From: Desulfatitalea sp. BRH_c12
GTDB taxonomy: Bacteria; Desulfobacterota; Desulfobacteria; Desulfobacterales; Desulfosarcinaceae
NCBI GenBank assembly: GCA_000961655.1
Contig: LADR01000008.1
Span: forward strand, 124,001-188,000
Direction: 5' to 3'
Length of the DNA: 64,000 bases
Below are positions 35,739-43,450 of the stretch, piece by piece. How positions within the stretch are numbered: the stretch's first letter is position 1; every line of letters begins with the position of its first letter. The translations under genes were made by a program, and so were the position numbers. The notes under the pieces are model-generated. The model saw only the letters and a list, made by a program, of their open reading frames with translations. It had not been told where the DNA came from and did not search any database.

Positions 35739-37502
35739 TTAGTCGTGCCGACCGGACGTGGGGCGAACCATATTGATCGACCATCGATTGCCGATTCCGT
35801 CGAGCATCGGCACCCAACCGTCGAAGCGAGCGGTGTAGGCGGCTTCGATCATGTTGGGCACATACAAAGGGACATAGGGCACGTCTTCCATGATGATCCG
35901 TTGCATCTCCATGATCATTTGATGGCGTATAACCGGGTCCATGGCGCATTGCGACTCTTCGGCAAGCCGGTCGAATGTCTCGTTGCGGTAGCCGCTCGTG
36001 TTCAATCCGCGCGTCTTATCGCCACTGGATTCGAAAAAAGATCCCAGATAATCCGGATCGATGGACAGCCGGCCGTATCCCAGAATGAACGCATCAAAGT
36101 CCCTGCGGTTTTTGATCTGGTCGATTAAAGCGCTGAATTCCATGGGGCGGGCCATGGCTGGAATCCCCAGGGCCTGCAGCCATTCCTGGATCATTGTGCC
36201 GCTGATCGCCCGGGCCGGGTCGTAATCGGCCGGCGGCGTCAGGATGATGACTTTTCCCATCGGCGTGCCATCGGGCCGGCGTAGTCCCTTTGCCGATTGA
36301 ATATCCCCCTGGGATCCAAAGGGTGGCATTTCCCAACTGTAGCCCGCCGATAACAACAGTTCATAGGCACGGCGGAGGCGCTCGCGATACTTGAGGCCTT
36401 CCCCGTAGCGGGGCACGTCGGGGTTGTGCCACTGCCGATTGCCCGGCGGAATGATAGAGAACAGTTGGGTGCCGCGTCCCTGCAGAAGGCGGTCGACGAG
36501 AAACCCTTTATCGATCATCAAGGCCACCGCCCGGCGCAGGTGCACATCCGAAAAGGGCGGACGGCGCGTGTTCATGCCCATGTAGTAGAGGGCGCTTTTC
36601 TGGCTGTCGAAAACTTTGATGTGGGGATTCTTGTTCAGTATCGCGACGTATCCGGGTTGAATCCCTTGCCAGAACATGTCGATATCGCCTTGGCGCAATG
36701 CCAGCATGGCCACATCGGTCGTGCCATAGACTTTGAACAAGAGCCCTTCGATATAGGGCCCCATTTTGCGGTCGGCGATGGTCTGCCCGGTCGCAAAATA
36801 ATGCGGATTTCTTTGCAGGTAAAGGTAGTCCCCCCGGCGCCACTGTTTAAAGAGAAAAGGTCCGGAGCCGACCGGGTCCTTCATGTTGTAATTCAGCAGA
36901 TAGGCCAGCGGTTTTGCGGATTCGCGCGCAGCCTGCGCAATGGGCTCCCATTGATGCGCCGGAACGATGGCCGCTTCGAGCGTGCGGCTCAGAAAAGTGG
37001 CCAGCGGTCTTTTCAGATGAACCACCACCGTGGCCGCATCAGGGGTTTCGATGCGCTCTACCTGCTTCCAGCGTGACGACAGCATCGGAATCTTGAACTC
37101 CTGGATCATTCGGGCAGTAAAAGCCACATCGGACGACGTCAGGGGCGTGCCGTCCGACCAATGAGCGGGGCGCAACGTGATGGTATAGGTTAACCGCGCG
37201 GCATCATAGACCGGCAGTGCCGCCGCCAGCCAGGGGACGGGCTCCAGGGTCTCGGGGTCGTCTTCATACAAGGGTTGGTAAATTTGGCGCAGCACGGTGC
37301 GCGAAGCGGCGTCACTGGCCAGCCAGACGTTGAGGGTGCGTGGCTCTTCGGGCAGCCCGATGCGCAGGATGCCTTCCACGGAAGGCTGCCTGCATGCGCC
37401 GGCCGTCACTGCCCATGCCAGCAGACACAAGAGCACCGCCCACCGATAGGGCTGGCTTCCATTAAAAAACGCGGGCGGCAGGTATTTGCGGTTCAGCTTC
37501 AT
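35739..37502 (-). CDS. Peptide ABC transporter, substrate-binding lipoprotein
   Basis: 587 residues from ATG 37502; GAGAAT precedes it. A lipoprotein signal ends in AVTAGAC, so it is anchored to the membrane. The body is SBP_bac_5 type: GLPEEPRTLNVWL, ITLRPAHWSDGTPLTSSDV, and GRLSIDPDYLGSFFES. It starts 40 bases inside the end of the glutathione-synthase-like gene, a strong sign of co-expression. Provides ligand to the permease genes that follow. Confidence 0.88.
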   Translation of the reverse strand: MKLNRKYLPPAFFNGSQPYRWAVLLCLLAWAVTAGACRQPSVEGILRIGLPEEPRTLNVWLASDAASRTVLRQIYQPLYEDDPETLEPVPWLAAALPVYDAARLTYTITLRPAHWSDGTPLTSSDVAFTARMIQEFKIPMLSSRWKQVERIETPDAATVVVHLKRPLATFLSRTLEAAIVPAHQWEPIAQAARESAKPLAYLLNYNMKDPVGSGPFLFKQWRRGDYLYLQRNPHYFATGQTIADRKMGPYIEGLLFKVYGTTDVAMLALRQGDIDMFWQGIQPGYVAILNKNPHIKVFDSQKSALYYMGMNTRRPPFSDVHLRRAVALMIDKGFLVDRLLQGRGTQLFSIIPPGNRQWHNPDVPRYGEGLKYRERLRRAYELLLSAGYSWEMPPFGSQGDIQSAKGLRRPDGTPMGKVIILTPPADYDPARAISGTMIQEWLQALGIPAMARPMEFSALIDQIKNRRDFDAFILGYGRLSIDPDYLGSFFESSGDKTRGLNTSGYRNETFDRLAEESQCAMDPVIRHQMIMEMQRIIMEDVPYVPLYVPNMIEAAYTARFDGWVPMLDGIGNRWSINMVRPTSGRHD

Positions 37503-38478
37503 ATTCTCGGGCCTTTTTCTCGACAAAATCAATTACAGGAACCTCTAATGTTGTACCATTCAATTCATTGATGCGGGGAATGCCACCGGGCGACACGCAA
37601 TTGATCTCAATCAACTTGTCCCCGATAACATCAATACCGACGAAATAAAGGCCGTCCGCGATCAGGCGTTTGCGTATTGCGGCGCATATCTCCTGTTCAC
37701 CGGGGGATAGTTGGTGTGGGGCAACCGTGGCGCCGGCTTTGACATTGGAACGGAATTCGCCAGGCAAGGGAATGCGCCGCATGGCTCCCAGAACGTCGCC
37801 ATTGAGAAGTAAAATACGGACATCGCCCTCACGTCCGGCTTCCAGATATTCTTGCACCATGATCGGTTCGCGATCCTCGTAGGGACGGCTGGAGCGTGTA
37901 TAATAATTGATCAATGAAACCAGATTCTCCCGATCGCGGGTACTTACTTTGATAACCCCTTCGCCCCCAAAGCGCTTCAGGGGCTTGATCACCATTGCGC
38001 CGCCGCACTCTTCGATATTTCGGACCAGACGTTTGGGATCGCGCGATATGTGGGTTTCGGGGATCAGATCAGGAAAGTTAAGCGCATACAATTTGCTGTT
38101 GCCCATAATTTGGCCCAAAGTATGGTTGATCATGAACACTTTGTGGTTGACCGGCCCGAGAAATTCCAGGACCTGATAATTGAGGGGCGGGTCTTTGCGC
38201 AGAAAAAGGGCATCCAGGTCGGTTATGGTTTCAAAGATCAACTCCTCTTTCTTGAGGCAATCGATCAGCGACAGCCAGTAAAGGGGTAAGGGCATATCCG
38301 GTGGTACCGAAATATCGCGCATGCGTGCCACCACCTGGTTGCCGCGAATATAGATATCGTGGGGTTCCAGGAAAAAGACCGTATGCTCCCGTTGATTGCA
38401 CTCATACATCAAATAGCTGGTCGTCTCATACAGTGGATCGATGAGCTCCAGTTTGTCCATCAGAAAAGCGATTCTCAT
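37462..38478 (-). CDS. ATP-grasp protein, glutathione synthase-like
   Basis: 338 residues from ATG 38478 (AAGGAAGG 7 bases upstream; a TTG at 38484 is possible). N-terminal MRIAFLMDKLELID and YECNQREHTVFFLEPHDIYI parallel bacterial GshB. The ATP-grasp part has VIKPLKRFGGEGV, IMVQEYLEAGREGDVRILLL, and the metal-binding GIDVIGDKLIEINCVSPGGI. GshB joins gamma-glutamylcysteine to glycine; a ligase for another peptide is possible. No gshA lies in the window. First gene of the operon with the peptide transporter; two selenocysteine redox genes flank the operon. Confidence 0.85.
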   Translation of the reverse strand: MRIAFLMDKLELIDPLYETTSYLMYECNQREHTVFFLEPHDIYIRGNQVVARMRDISVPPDMPLPLYWLSLIDCLKKEELIFETITDLDALFLRKDPPLNYQVLEFLGPVNHKVFMINHTLGQIMGNSKLYALNFPDLIPETHISRDPKRLVRNIEECGGAMVIKPLKRFGGEGVIKVSTRDRENLVSLINYYTRSSRPYEDREPIMVQEYLEAGREGDVRILLLNGDVLGAMRRIPLPGEFRSNVKAGATVAPHQLSPGEQEICAAIRKRLIADGLYFVGIDVIGDKLIEINCVSPGGIPRINELNGTTLEVPVIDFVEKKAREYEAEPQIPAARVF

Positions 38479-38773
38479 AATCAAGCCTTCCTTTAGCAGG
38501 TTTTAGAACATCCGGATACCACCGGACTACCGACTGTTTCGAAGGTGCCAATGCCGAAAAATTGAAGGAAGTGCTCTTATAAAGGGTCTTGCCGCCGTTA
38601 AACAATGCGCGGGCGAATTTTGGAACAATCAGCTTCCGATCTGAGAAATGGCCGGAGGCTGCTCGGCATCTCGATTTTTGATGCATAAAGGTTTAGCATG
38701 GTTTAACTTTGTCAACAAAGCAGCGTCATCACGTGATCATTCACCACCACCTTCATTAAGAAAGGAGAACGCC

Positions 38774-38989
38774 ATGGCCGATACGATCGTGATTTACGGG
38801 AAATCCGGCTGACCTTATACGCAGCAGGCCCGGGAGGCTTATGGGACGCACGACTACTATGATGTCAAGCAAGATGCCCCCAAAATGGATGAGATGCTCA
38901 AGCTCTCGAACGGCCGGCGCAAGGTGCCGGTCATCGTGAAGGACGGGCAGGTGACGGTCGGATTTAACGGCGGATCCTGAGGGGTTTAA
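38774..38989 (+). CDS. Glutaredoxin-like Uxx-star selenoprotein with two selenocysteines
   Basis: 71 residues from ATG 38774 (AAGGAG 6 bases upstream) to TAA 38987, passing two in-frame UGAs at 38810-38812 and 38978-38980. The frame reads MADTIVIYGKSG-U-PYTQQAREAY, then GRRKVPVIVKDGQVTVGF and ends NGGS-U-G-V-stop. The first U takes the place of the first Cys in the glutaredoxin CPYC motif; the rest keeps the thioredoxin fold and the cis-Pro turn (KVPVIV). The second U is third from the end, the feature for which the Uxx-star family is named. No Cys is present. It probably acts as a selenol-based disulfide or peroxide reductase. Transcribed away from the glutathione-synthase-like gene. Confidence 0.9.
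38826..38840 (+). promoter_or_regulatory. Candidate SECIS hairpin for the first UGA of the Uxx-star gene
   Basis: Five-bp stem AGGCC/GGCTT with one G-U pair and loop CGGGA. The loop begins 18 bases after the UGA and has G at its second position, as bacterial SECIS elements require. The stem is shorter than that of the second UGA. Confidence 0.55.
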
Positions 38990-38990
38990 T

Positions 38991-39009
38991 GCCGGCCCGG
39001 AGGGTCGGC
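38991..39009 (+). promoter_or_regulatory. Candidate SECIS hairpin for the C-terminal UGA, beyond the stop codon
   Basis: Eight-bp stem GCCGGCCC/GGGTCGGC (one G-U pair) with loop GGA, the same loop as in the peroxiredoxin gene. The loop starts 18 bases after the second UGA, the same distance as for the first. It lies wholly past the TAA stop, so it is free of coding constraint. No U-run follows, which argues against a terminator. Confidence 0.7.
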
Positions 39010-39042
39010 CGCAAATATCCCGGCTGAACGGAACAAAGGCAT

Positions 39043-39064
39043 GTTCCCGCCCAAGGGCGGGAAC
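39043..39064. repeat. Perfect hairpin, REP-like
   Basis: A 10-bp perfect stem (GTTCCCGCCC with GGGCGGGAAC) and a 2-base centre, 54 bases after the Uxx-star gene and 47 bases before the cydB stop on the other strand. No U-tract. It may limit read-through between the convergent genes. Confidence 0.55.
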
Positions 39065-39110
39065 GTCGCTTGGTCACCGGGGTTTGAAACCTGAAAGTCG
39101 TCTGCAACTA

Positions 39111-40106
39111 TCAATGATACCCGGCATCTGCGCTTACCTTGCCGCGGAAAACCCAGTAACTGTAAATGGTGTACGCAAGCACGACCGGTAGGATGAGCAG
39201 CGCGCCGATCAGCATGATAACCTGGGTCTCTGATTGGGCCGCGGCATCAAAAATGGTGATATCAGGCATCACGGCATATGGATAGACCCCCGACTGTAAA
39301 CCCAGGTAGGCTGAAAAAAACATGACTAGTGAATAGAGGAAGGGTTTGTATTCGGCTTTCGTTTTGATGCTGCGCAGCAACATGGCGAACCCAAAGGTTC
39401 CCAGCACGGGGAAGATCCACACAAAATAGATGCGTGGCGTGGTCCACCAGCGTGCCATCAGGTCGGGGGCTTTGTAGGGTGTCCATATGCTGACGACGAA
39501 CATGAAGGCTGCCACCGCCCAGGCCGCAAACCACGCCTGGCGGTAAGCGCGCTGTTGGACCTCTCCGGTGGTTTTGATAATCAGATAAGCAGCCCCCAAG
39601 AGCATATATCCGGCGATCAAGGCCAGGCCCACCATGATGTTGAAGGGGGTGAGCCAATCGAAAGCGCCGCCGGCGAAAAGATTGTTTTCAACGTGTATGC
39701 CGCTGACATAAGCTCCCAGCGTGAGTCCCTGAGCGAATGCGGCCACCAGGCAGCCGATTGCGAAAGCCCGGTTCCAGCCAGCTTTCCGGGTGGCATTGTG
39801 GCGGAATTCAAAGGCCACCCCGCGGAAGATCAACCCAAACAGAAAGGTGAAAAGAGGGATATACAGCGCACTGAAAAGGACTGTGTAAATCAGGGGAAAA
39901 ACGGCAAACAGGGCTGCACCGCCGAATACGATCCAGGTCTGATTGGCATCCCATACCGGGGCGATGCTGTCCATCATCATGTCACGCTGTTTTTCATCCT
40001 TGGCAAAGGGGAACAGAATGCCAACGCCCAAGCTGAAACCATCCAATATGACATACAGAATAATGACCACCGCTACCAAAAAAACCCATAGGTTGATCAA
40101 AGACAT
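39111..40106 (-). CDS. cydB: Cytochrome bd ubiquinol oxidase subunit II
   Basis: 331 residues with about nine membrane helices. N-terminal VILYVILDGFSLGVGILFPF, then DANQTWIVFGGAALFAVFPL and RGVAFEFRHN, are classic CydB motifs. AAGGAGG lies 9 bases before the start, three bases after the cydA stop. With CydA it forms the high-affinity terminal oxidase, useful to an anaerobe for removing O2. Confidence 0.95.
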   Translation of the reverse strand: MSLINLWVFLVAVVIILYVILDGFSLGVGILFPFAKDEKQRDMMMDSIAPVWDANQTWIVFGGAALFAVFPLIYTVLFSALYIPLFTFLFGLIFRGVAFEFRHNATRKAGWNRAFAIGCLVAAFAQGLTLGAYVSGIHVENNLFAGGAFDWLTPFNIMVGLALIAGYMLLGAAYLIIKTTGEVQQRAYRQAWFAAWAVAAFMFVVSIWTPYKAPDLMARWWTTPRIYFVWIFPVLGTFGFAMLLRSIKTKAEYKPFLYSLVMFFSAYLGLQSGVYPYAVMPDITIFDAAAQSETQVIMLIGALLILPVVLAYTIYSYWVFRGKVSADAGYH

Positions 40107-40109
40107 CGG

Positions 40110-41489
40110 TTAATCCCTCCTTGCCGCGAGATGATGGCCGCCGGCCTTGGTGCCCATCTGAACATGCGGAATGGGGCTTTCGAAATCCGGTCCCTTTTGC
40201 AAGGTCTTGAGCGTATAGTAAAAATAGGCGGCGCCGATGAGTCCGAAGAAGAGACCGAACATTATCAAAGACCAGACCACATTGCCCGCGGCGATGGGAC
40301 TGGCACCCTCGCTGGTACGCATCCAACCATAGACGATCCAGGGTTGGCGACCCATTTCAGCGGTGACCCAACCCAATATGGTGGCCACAAATCCCAAGGG
40401 CTGGACGGCCACCAGAATTTTGAGGAACAAGGGCGTATCGAACAGGCGCCCCCTTCTCCAAAGGATGGCAGCCCAGATCATGATGCCGAAGAAAAGGAAA
40501 CCAATGGCCACCATGATGCGGAAGGTCCAGAAATTAACGAGGACATTAGGGCGCTCGTCGGGGGAGAACTCCTTGAGCCCCTTGATCTGACCATCCAGCG
40601 AGTGCGTGATCAGCAAGCTGAGCATGTAGGGAATGCGGATCTCGAAGCGGTTTTCTTCGTTGGCATTGTCGGGTATGGCAAAGGCGATGAAGTCTGCGGG
40701 GCCGTCGGTATTGGTTTCCCAATGGGCCTCGATCGCCGCCAATTTGGTCGGCTGGTGTTTGGCAACCGACTGTCCCTTCAAATCACCCATAATGACCTGC
40801 AGGGGGGCGACGGCCGCTGCCATTATCAAGGCGATTGCCAGGGAGCGTTTGAAGAAGTGGGGGTTGCGTTTTTTAAGCAGAAAATAGGCGCTGATACCGG
40901 CGATAGCAAAGGCCGAGGTTTCATAGCTGGCCAGAAGCATATGGCCCAAATGGGTGGGAAACGCCGGGTTGAAAATTGCGTCGCGCCAACTGGTCAGCAT
41001 GAACACGCCATCCACATTTTCAAAACCGGCCGGTGTCTGCATCCAGGCATTGGCGGCCATGATCCAGAAGGCCGAAAAAGATGCACCCAGACCGACCAGG
41101 CAGGTGGAGATAAAATGCAGGGTCGGCGGCACGCGATTCCATCCGAAGAGCATGATACCGAGGAAACCGGCCTCGAGAAAAAACGCCGTCATGCCTTCGA
41201 ACGCCAGCATGGGCGCGATGACATTGGCCACGGTTTGCGAAAACACCGCGAAATTGGTGCCGAACTCGAACTCCAGGGTGATCCCGGTGACGACGCCCAC
41301 GGCAAAATGAATGGCGAAGATTTTCACCCAGAAGCGATACATGCGGTAGTACAGTTCATCGCGGGTTCTCAGCCACATAAGCTCGACCACCACCAGGAAG
41401 ATCGCCAGGCCGATCGTCAAGGTCGGGAAAAGGATGTGGAAGGCGGTGGTTAATCCAAACTGGATGCGCGAGAGGAGCACGGTTTCCAT
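40110..41489 (-). CDS. cydA: Cytochrome bd ubiquinol oxidase subunit I
   Basis: 459 residues from ATG 41489, the expected family start (METVLLSRIQFGLTTAFH with heme ligand His18); a reading from 41585 adds unrelated residues. The quinol-site motif EMGRQPWIVYGWMRT is present, and the Q-loop is of the short type. Several helices with FEGMTAFFLEAGFLGIMLFG. Upstream lies a repeat copy (41656-41715). No strong ribosome site or operator was seen. Confidence 0.95.
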   Translation of the reverse strand: METVLLSRIQFGLTTAFHILFPTLTIGLAIFLVVVELMWLRTRDELYYRMYRFWVKIFAIHFAVGVVTGITLEFEFGTNFAVFSQTVANVIAPMLAFEGMTAFFLEAGFLGIMLFGWNRVPPTLHFISTCLVGLGASFSAFWIMAANAWMQTPAGFENVDGVFMLTSWRDAIFNPAFPTHLGHMLLASYETSAFAIAGISAYFLLKKRNPHFFKRSLAIALIMAAAVAPLQVIMGDLKGQSVAKHQPTKLAAIEAHWETNTDGPADFIAFAIPDNANEENRFEIRIPYMLSLLITHSLDGQIKGLKEFSPDERPNVLVNFWTFRIMVAIGFLFFGIMIWAAILWRRGRLFDTPLFLKILVAVQPLGFVATILGWVTAEMGRQPWIVYGWMRTSEGASPIAAGNVVWSLIMFGLFFGLIGAAYFYYTLKTLQKGPDFESPIPHVQMGTKAGGHHLAARRD

Positions 41490-41838
41490 AAAATAATGTC
41501 CAAATTTTTTAAGGGTCGCCGTTGTGCACCATCTTTTGTCGCAACGGAGGGATATGCGCCGATGGTGGGTGAGGAAAAAAACCAATCGTCTATAATAATC
41601 ACTTGCAGAGTACTGGCAAGCACTGGGGTGAGCCGATGAATGGATTTTATGAATAACTCAACTTTCGGGATTGGCACGTAGTGAGGTGATCCGGGCGTGT
41701 TGTTCGCGCCACCATCCAGTCGTATCACGCATTGCGTGCAGATCGCCTGTGCGGAAAAATGCGGTTTGTTTGCCGGTTGCGATATGGGCGGAATTGGCTT
41801 ACAGTGTCACCACATGTGATCAAAAGGGAGAAGTGGTA
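41490..41838. other. Intergenic region, 349 bases
   Basis: Divergent upstream region of cydAB and of the Deg-type protease gene. It holds one inverted copy of repeat R2 (41656-41715). GGGAG at 41826-41830 is the protease ribosome site. Nothing else recognised. Confidence 0.5.
41656..41715 (-). repeat. Dispersed repeat R2, inverted copy
   Basis: Reverse complement of the R2 unit: ACTCAACTTTCGGGATTGGC, ACG, GAGGTGATCCGGGCG. It matches 8333-8402 in reverse and 47383-47430 directly. Sits in the spacer between divergent genes. Confidence 0.7.
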
Positions 41839-43389
41839 ATGCATCGAATAAAAACAGGTTTTGTAAAGTTCCGATGGACCGTGGCCCTGCTGATCGGGTG
41901 CTTGCTGCCTCTCCAGGCGCTCGGCGCCGATCGCATCGGAACACTTCGCCATAGTGTCGTGCGAATCTATACGGTGGCGCAGTCCCCGGACTATCTCGTC
42001 CCCTGGTCTGAAGGCATGTCCATGGAAAGCTGGGGGACCGGCTTTATTGTTTCGGGCCGCCGGATTCTGACCAATGCCCATGTGGTCAGCAATGCCCGTT
42101 TTATCACCCTGGAAAAAGAGGGTGATTCGCGGCGTTACGAAGCGCGGGTTAAATTCATCGCCCATGATTGTGATCTGGCCATGCTGGAAGTGGTAGACGC
42201 TGCCTTTTTCGAAGGTACAACGGCATTGCGCCTGGGGGATGTGCCGGAACTGGAGTCGATGGTCACGGTTCTCGGGTATCCGATCGGAGGCGATCGGCTG
42301 TCCGTCACCCGCGGCATTGTTTCGCGCATCGACTATCGGGGATATGCGCACTCCGGTGTGGACAGCCATTTGGTGGTGCAGATCGATGCGGCCATCAACC
42401 CGGGCAACAGCGGCGGACCCGTCATTCAGGACAATGTTGTGGTCGGGGTCGCGTTCCAAGGCTTCAGCGGCATGGTGGCCCAGAATGTCGGGTACATGAT
42501 CCCGACACCGGTGGTCGAGCGCTTCTTGCGGGATGTTGCCGATGGCCGCTACGACCTGTATGTGGATGTCGGATTTCAGTACTTCCCATTGATCAATACA
42601 ACCCACCGCCGTGCTTTAGGATTGGAGACGGGCGACTTCGGAGTCATGGTGGGCGAGGTGATACGCGCCGGAGCGGCCCACGATTACCTGCAAACCGGGG
42701 ATGTACTGCTGGCCATCGACAATCGTCCGATATTCAGCGATGGCCGGGTGGCCATGAACAAGGATCGCCTGATGCTCAACGAGGTGGTCGAACGTAAATT
42801 CAAGGGCGACACGGTACGGTTGAAACTGCTGCGCGCCGGCCGGGAGATGACCCTCGACATCCCATTGATGACGCCCTGGCCTTATTTGATGCAGGCCAAC
42901 CAGTACGATGCGCGGCCACGTTTTCTTGTTTTCGGCGGATTGGTTTTTCAGCCGCTGTCCAGTTCTTTTTTTGCGGCCTTGCCGGACAAACCGGTGACCC
43001 TGCGATATTACTACACCCAGTTCCTTGAAGAAGAACTTTACCTGGAGCACCCCGAGATCGTAGTGATCAGCAAAATTCTGCCTGATCCGACCACGAGTTA
43101 CCTGGAGAATTTTCAGTACGCGATGGTGGACCAAGTCAACGATGTTAAAATATGGGGCATGGCGGATCTGAATGCTGCGCTGTCAAAACCGGCCGAATTT
43201 TATGTGATTCGACTGGTGGGCGATCCTCAGCCTCTGGTGTTGGAGGCCAAGGCCGTGCAGTCCGCCAGTGAGCGCATCTCCCGACAATACGCGATCACTC
43301 AAAATTCTTTTTTGCAAGGCGGCATTGTTCCGCCGGAGTGGATGGATGCGCTCAAAGCGGCGGCGGTGGCTAAGTCAGCAGTGAAGTAA
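41839..43389 (+). CDS. Deg-type trypsin-like serine protease with PDZ region
   Basis: 516 residues from ATG 41839 (GGGAG 8 bases upstream). A signal peptide ends at ALGA-DR, so it is exported. The catalytic triad is complete: His81 in TNAHVV, Asp112 in DCDLAML, Ser191 in GNSGGP. A PDZ-like part (about 270-350, GDVLLAIDNRPI) and a further 150-residue C-terminal domain follow. This layout matches the long, plant-DEG-like bacterial proteases of periplasmic quality control. The next gene is a paralogue that has lost the triad. Confidence 0.88.
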   Translation: MHRIKTGFVKFRWTVALLIGCLLPLQALGADRIGTLRHSVVRIYTVAQSPDYLVPWSEGMSMESWGTGFIVSGRRILTNAHVVSNARFITLEKEGDSRRYEARVKFIAHDCDLAMLEVVDAAFFEGTTALRLGDVPELESMVTVLGYPIGGDRLSVTRGIVSRIDYRGYAHSGVDSHLVVQIDAAINPGNSGGPVIQDNVVVGVAFQGFSGMVAQNVGYMIPTPVVERFLRDVADGRYDLYVDVGFQYFPLINTTHRRALGLETGDFGVMVGEVIRAGAAHDYLQTGDVLLAIDNRPIFSDGRVAMNKDRLMLNEVVERKFKGDTVRLKLLRAGREMTLDIPLMTPWPYLMQANQYDARPRFLVFGGLVFQPLSSSFFAALPDKPVTLRYYYTQFLEEELYLEHPEIVVISKILPDPTTSYLENFQYAMVDQVNDVKIWGMADLNAALSKPAEFYVIRLVGDPQPLVLEAKAVQSASERISRQYAITQNSFLQGGIVPPEWMDALKAAAVAKSAVK

Positions 43390-43450
43390 TGGCCGCGGCA
43401 TCGGTCAGCCGGCGTTTGAAATCCAAAATAAACAGTAAAAAAAATACATT

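Noticed and set aside
38991-39009. Hairpin after the Uxx-star gene as a Rho-independent terminator
   Set aside because: No U-run follows; its distance to the UGA and its GGA loop fit a SECIS better. Both roles are not excluded.
40131-41453. Plus-strand open frame of 440 codons
   Set aside because: Antisense to cydA; low-complexity Gly/His/Gln composition typical of a shadow frame.
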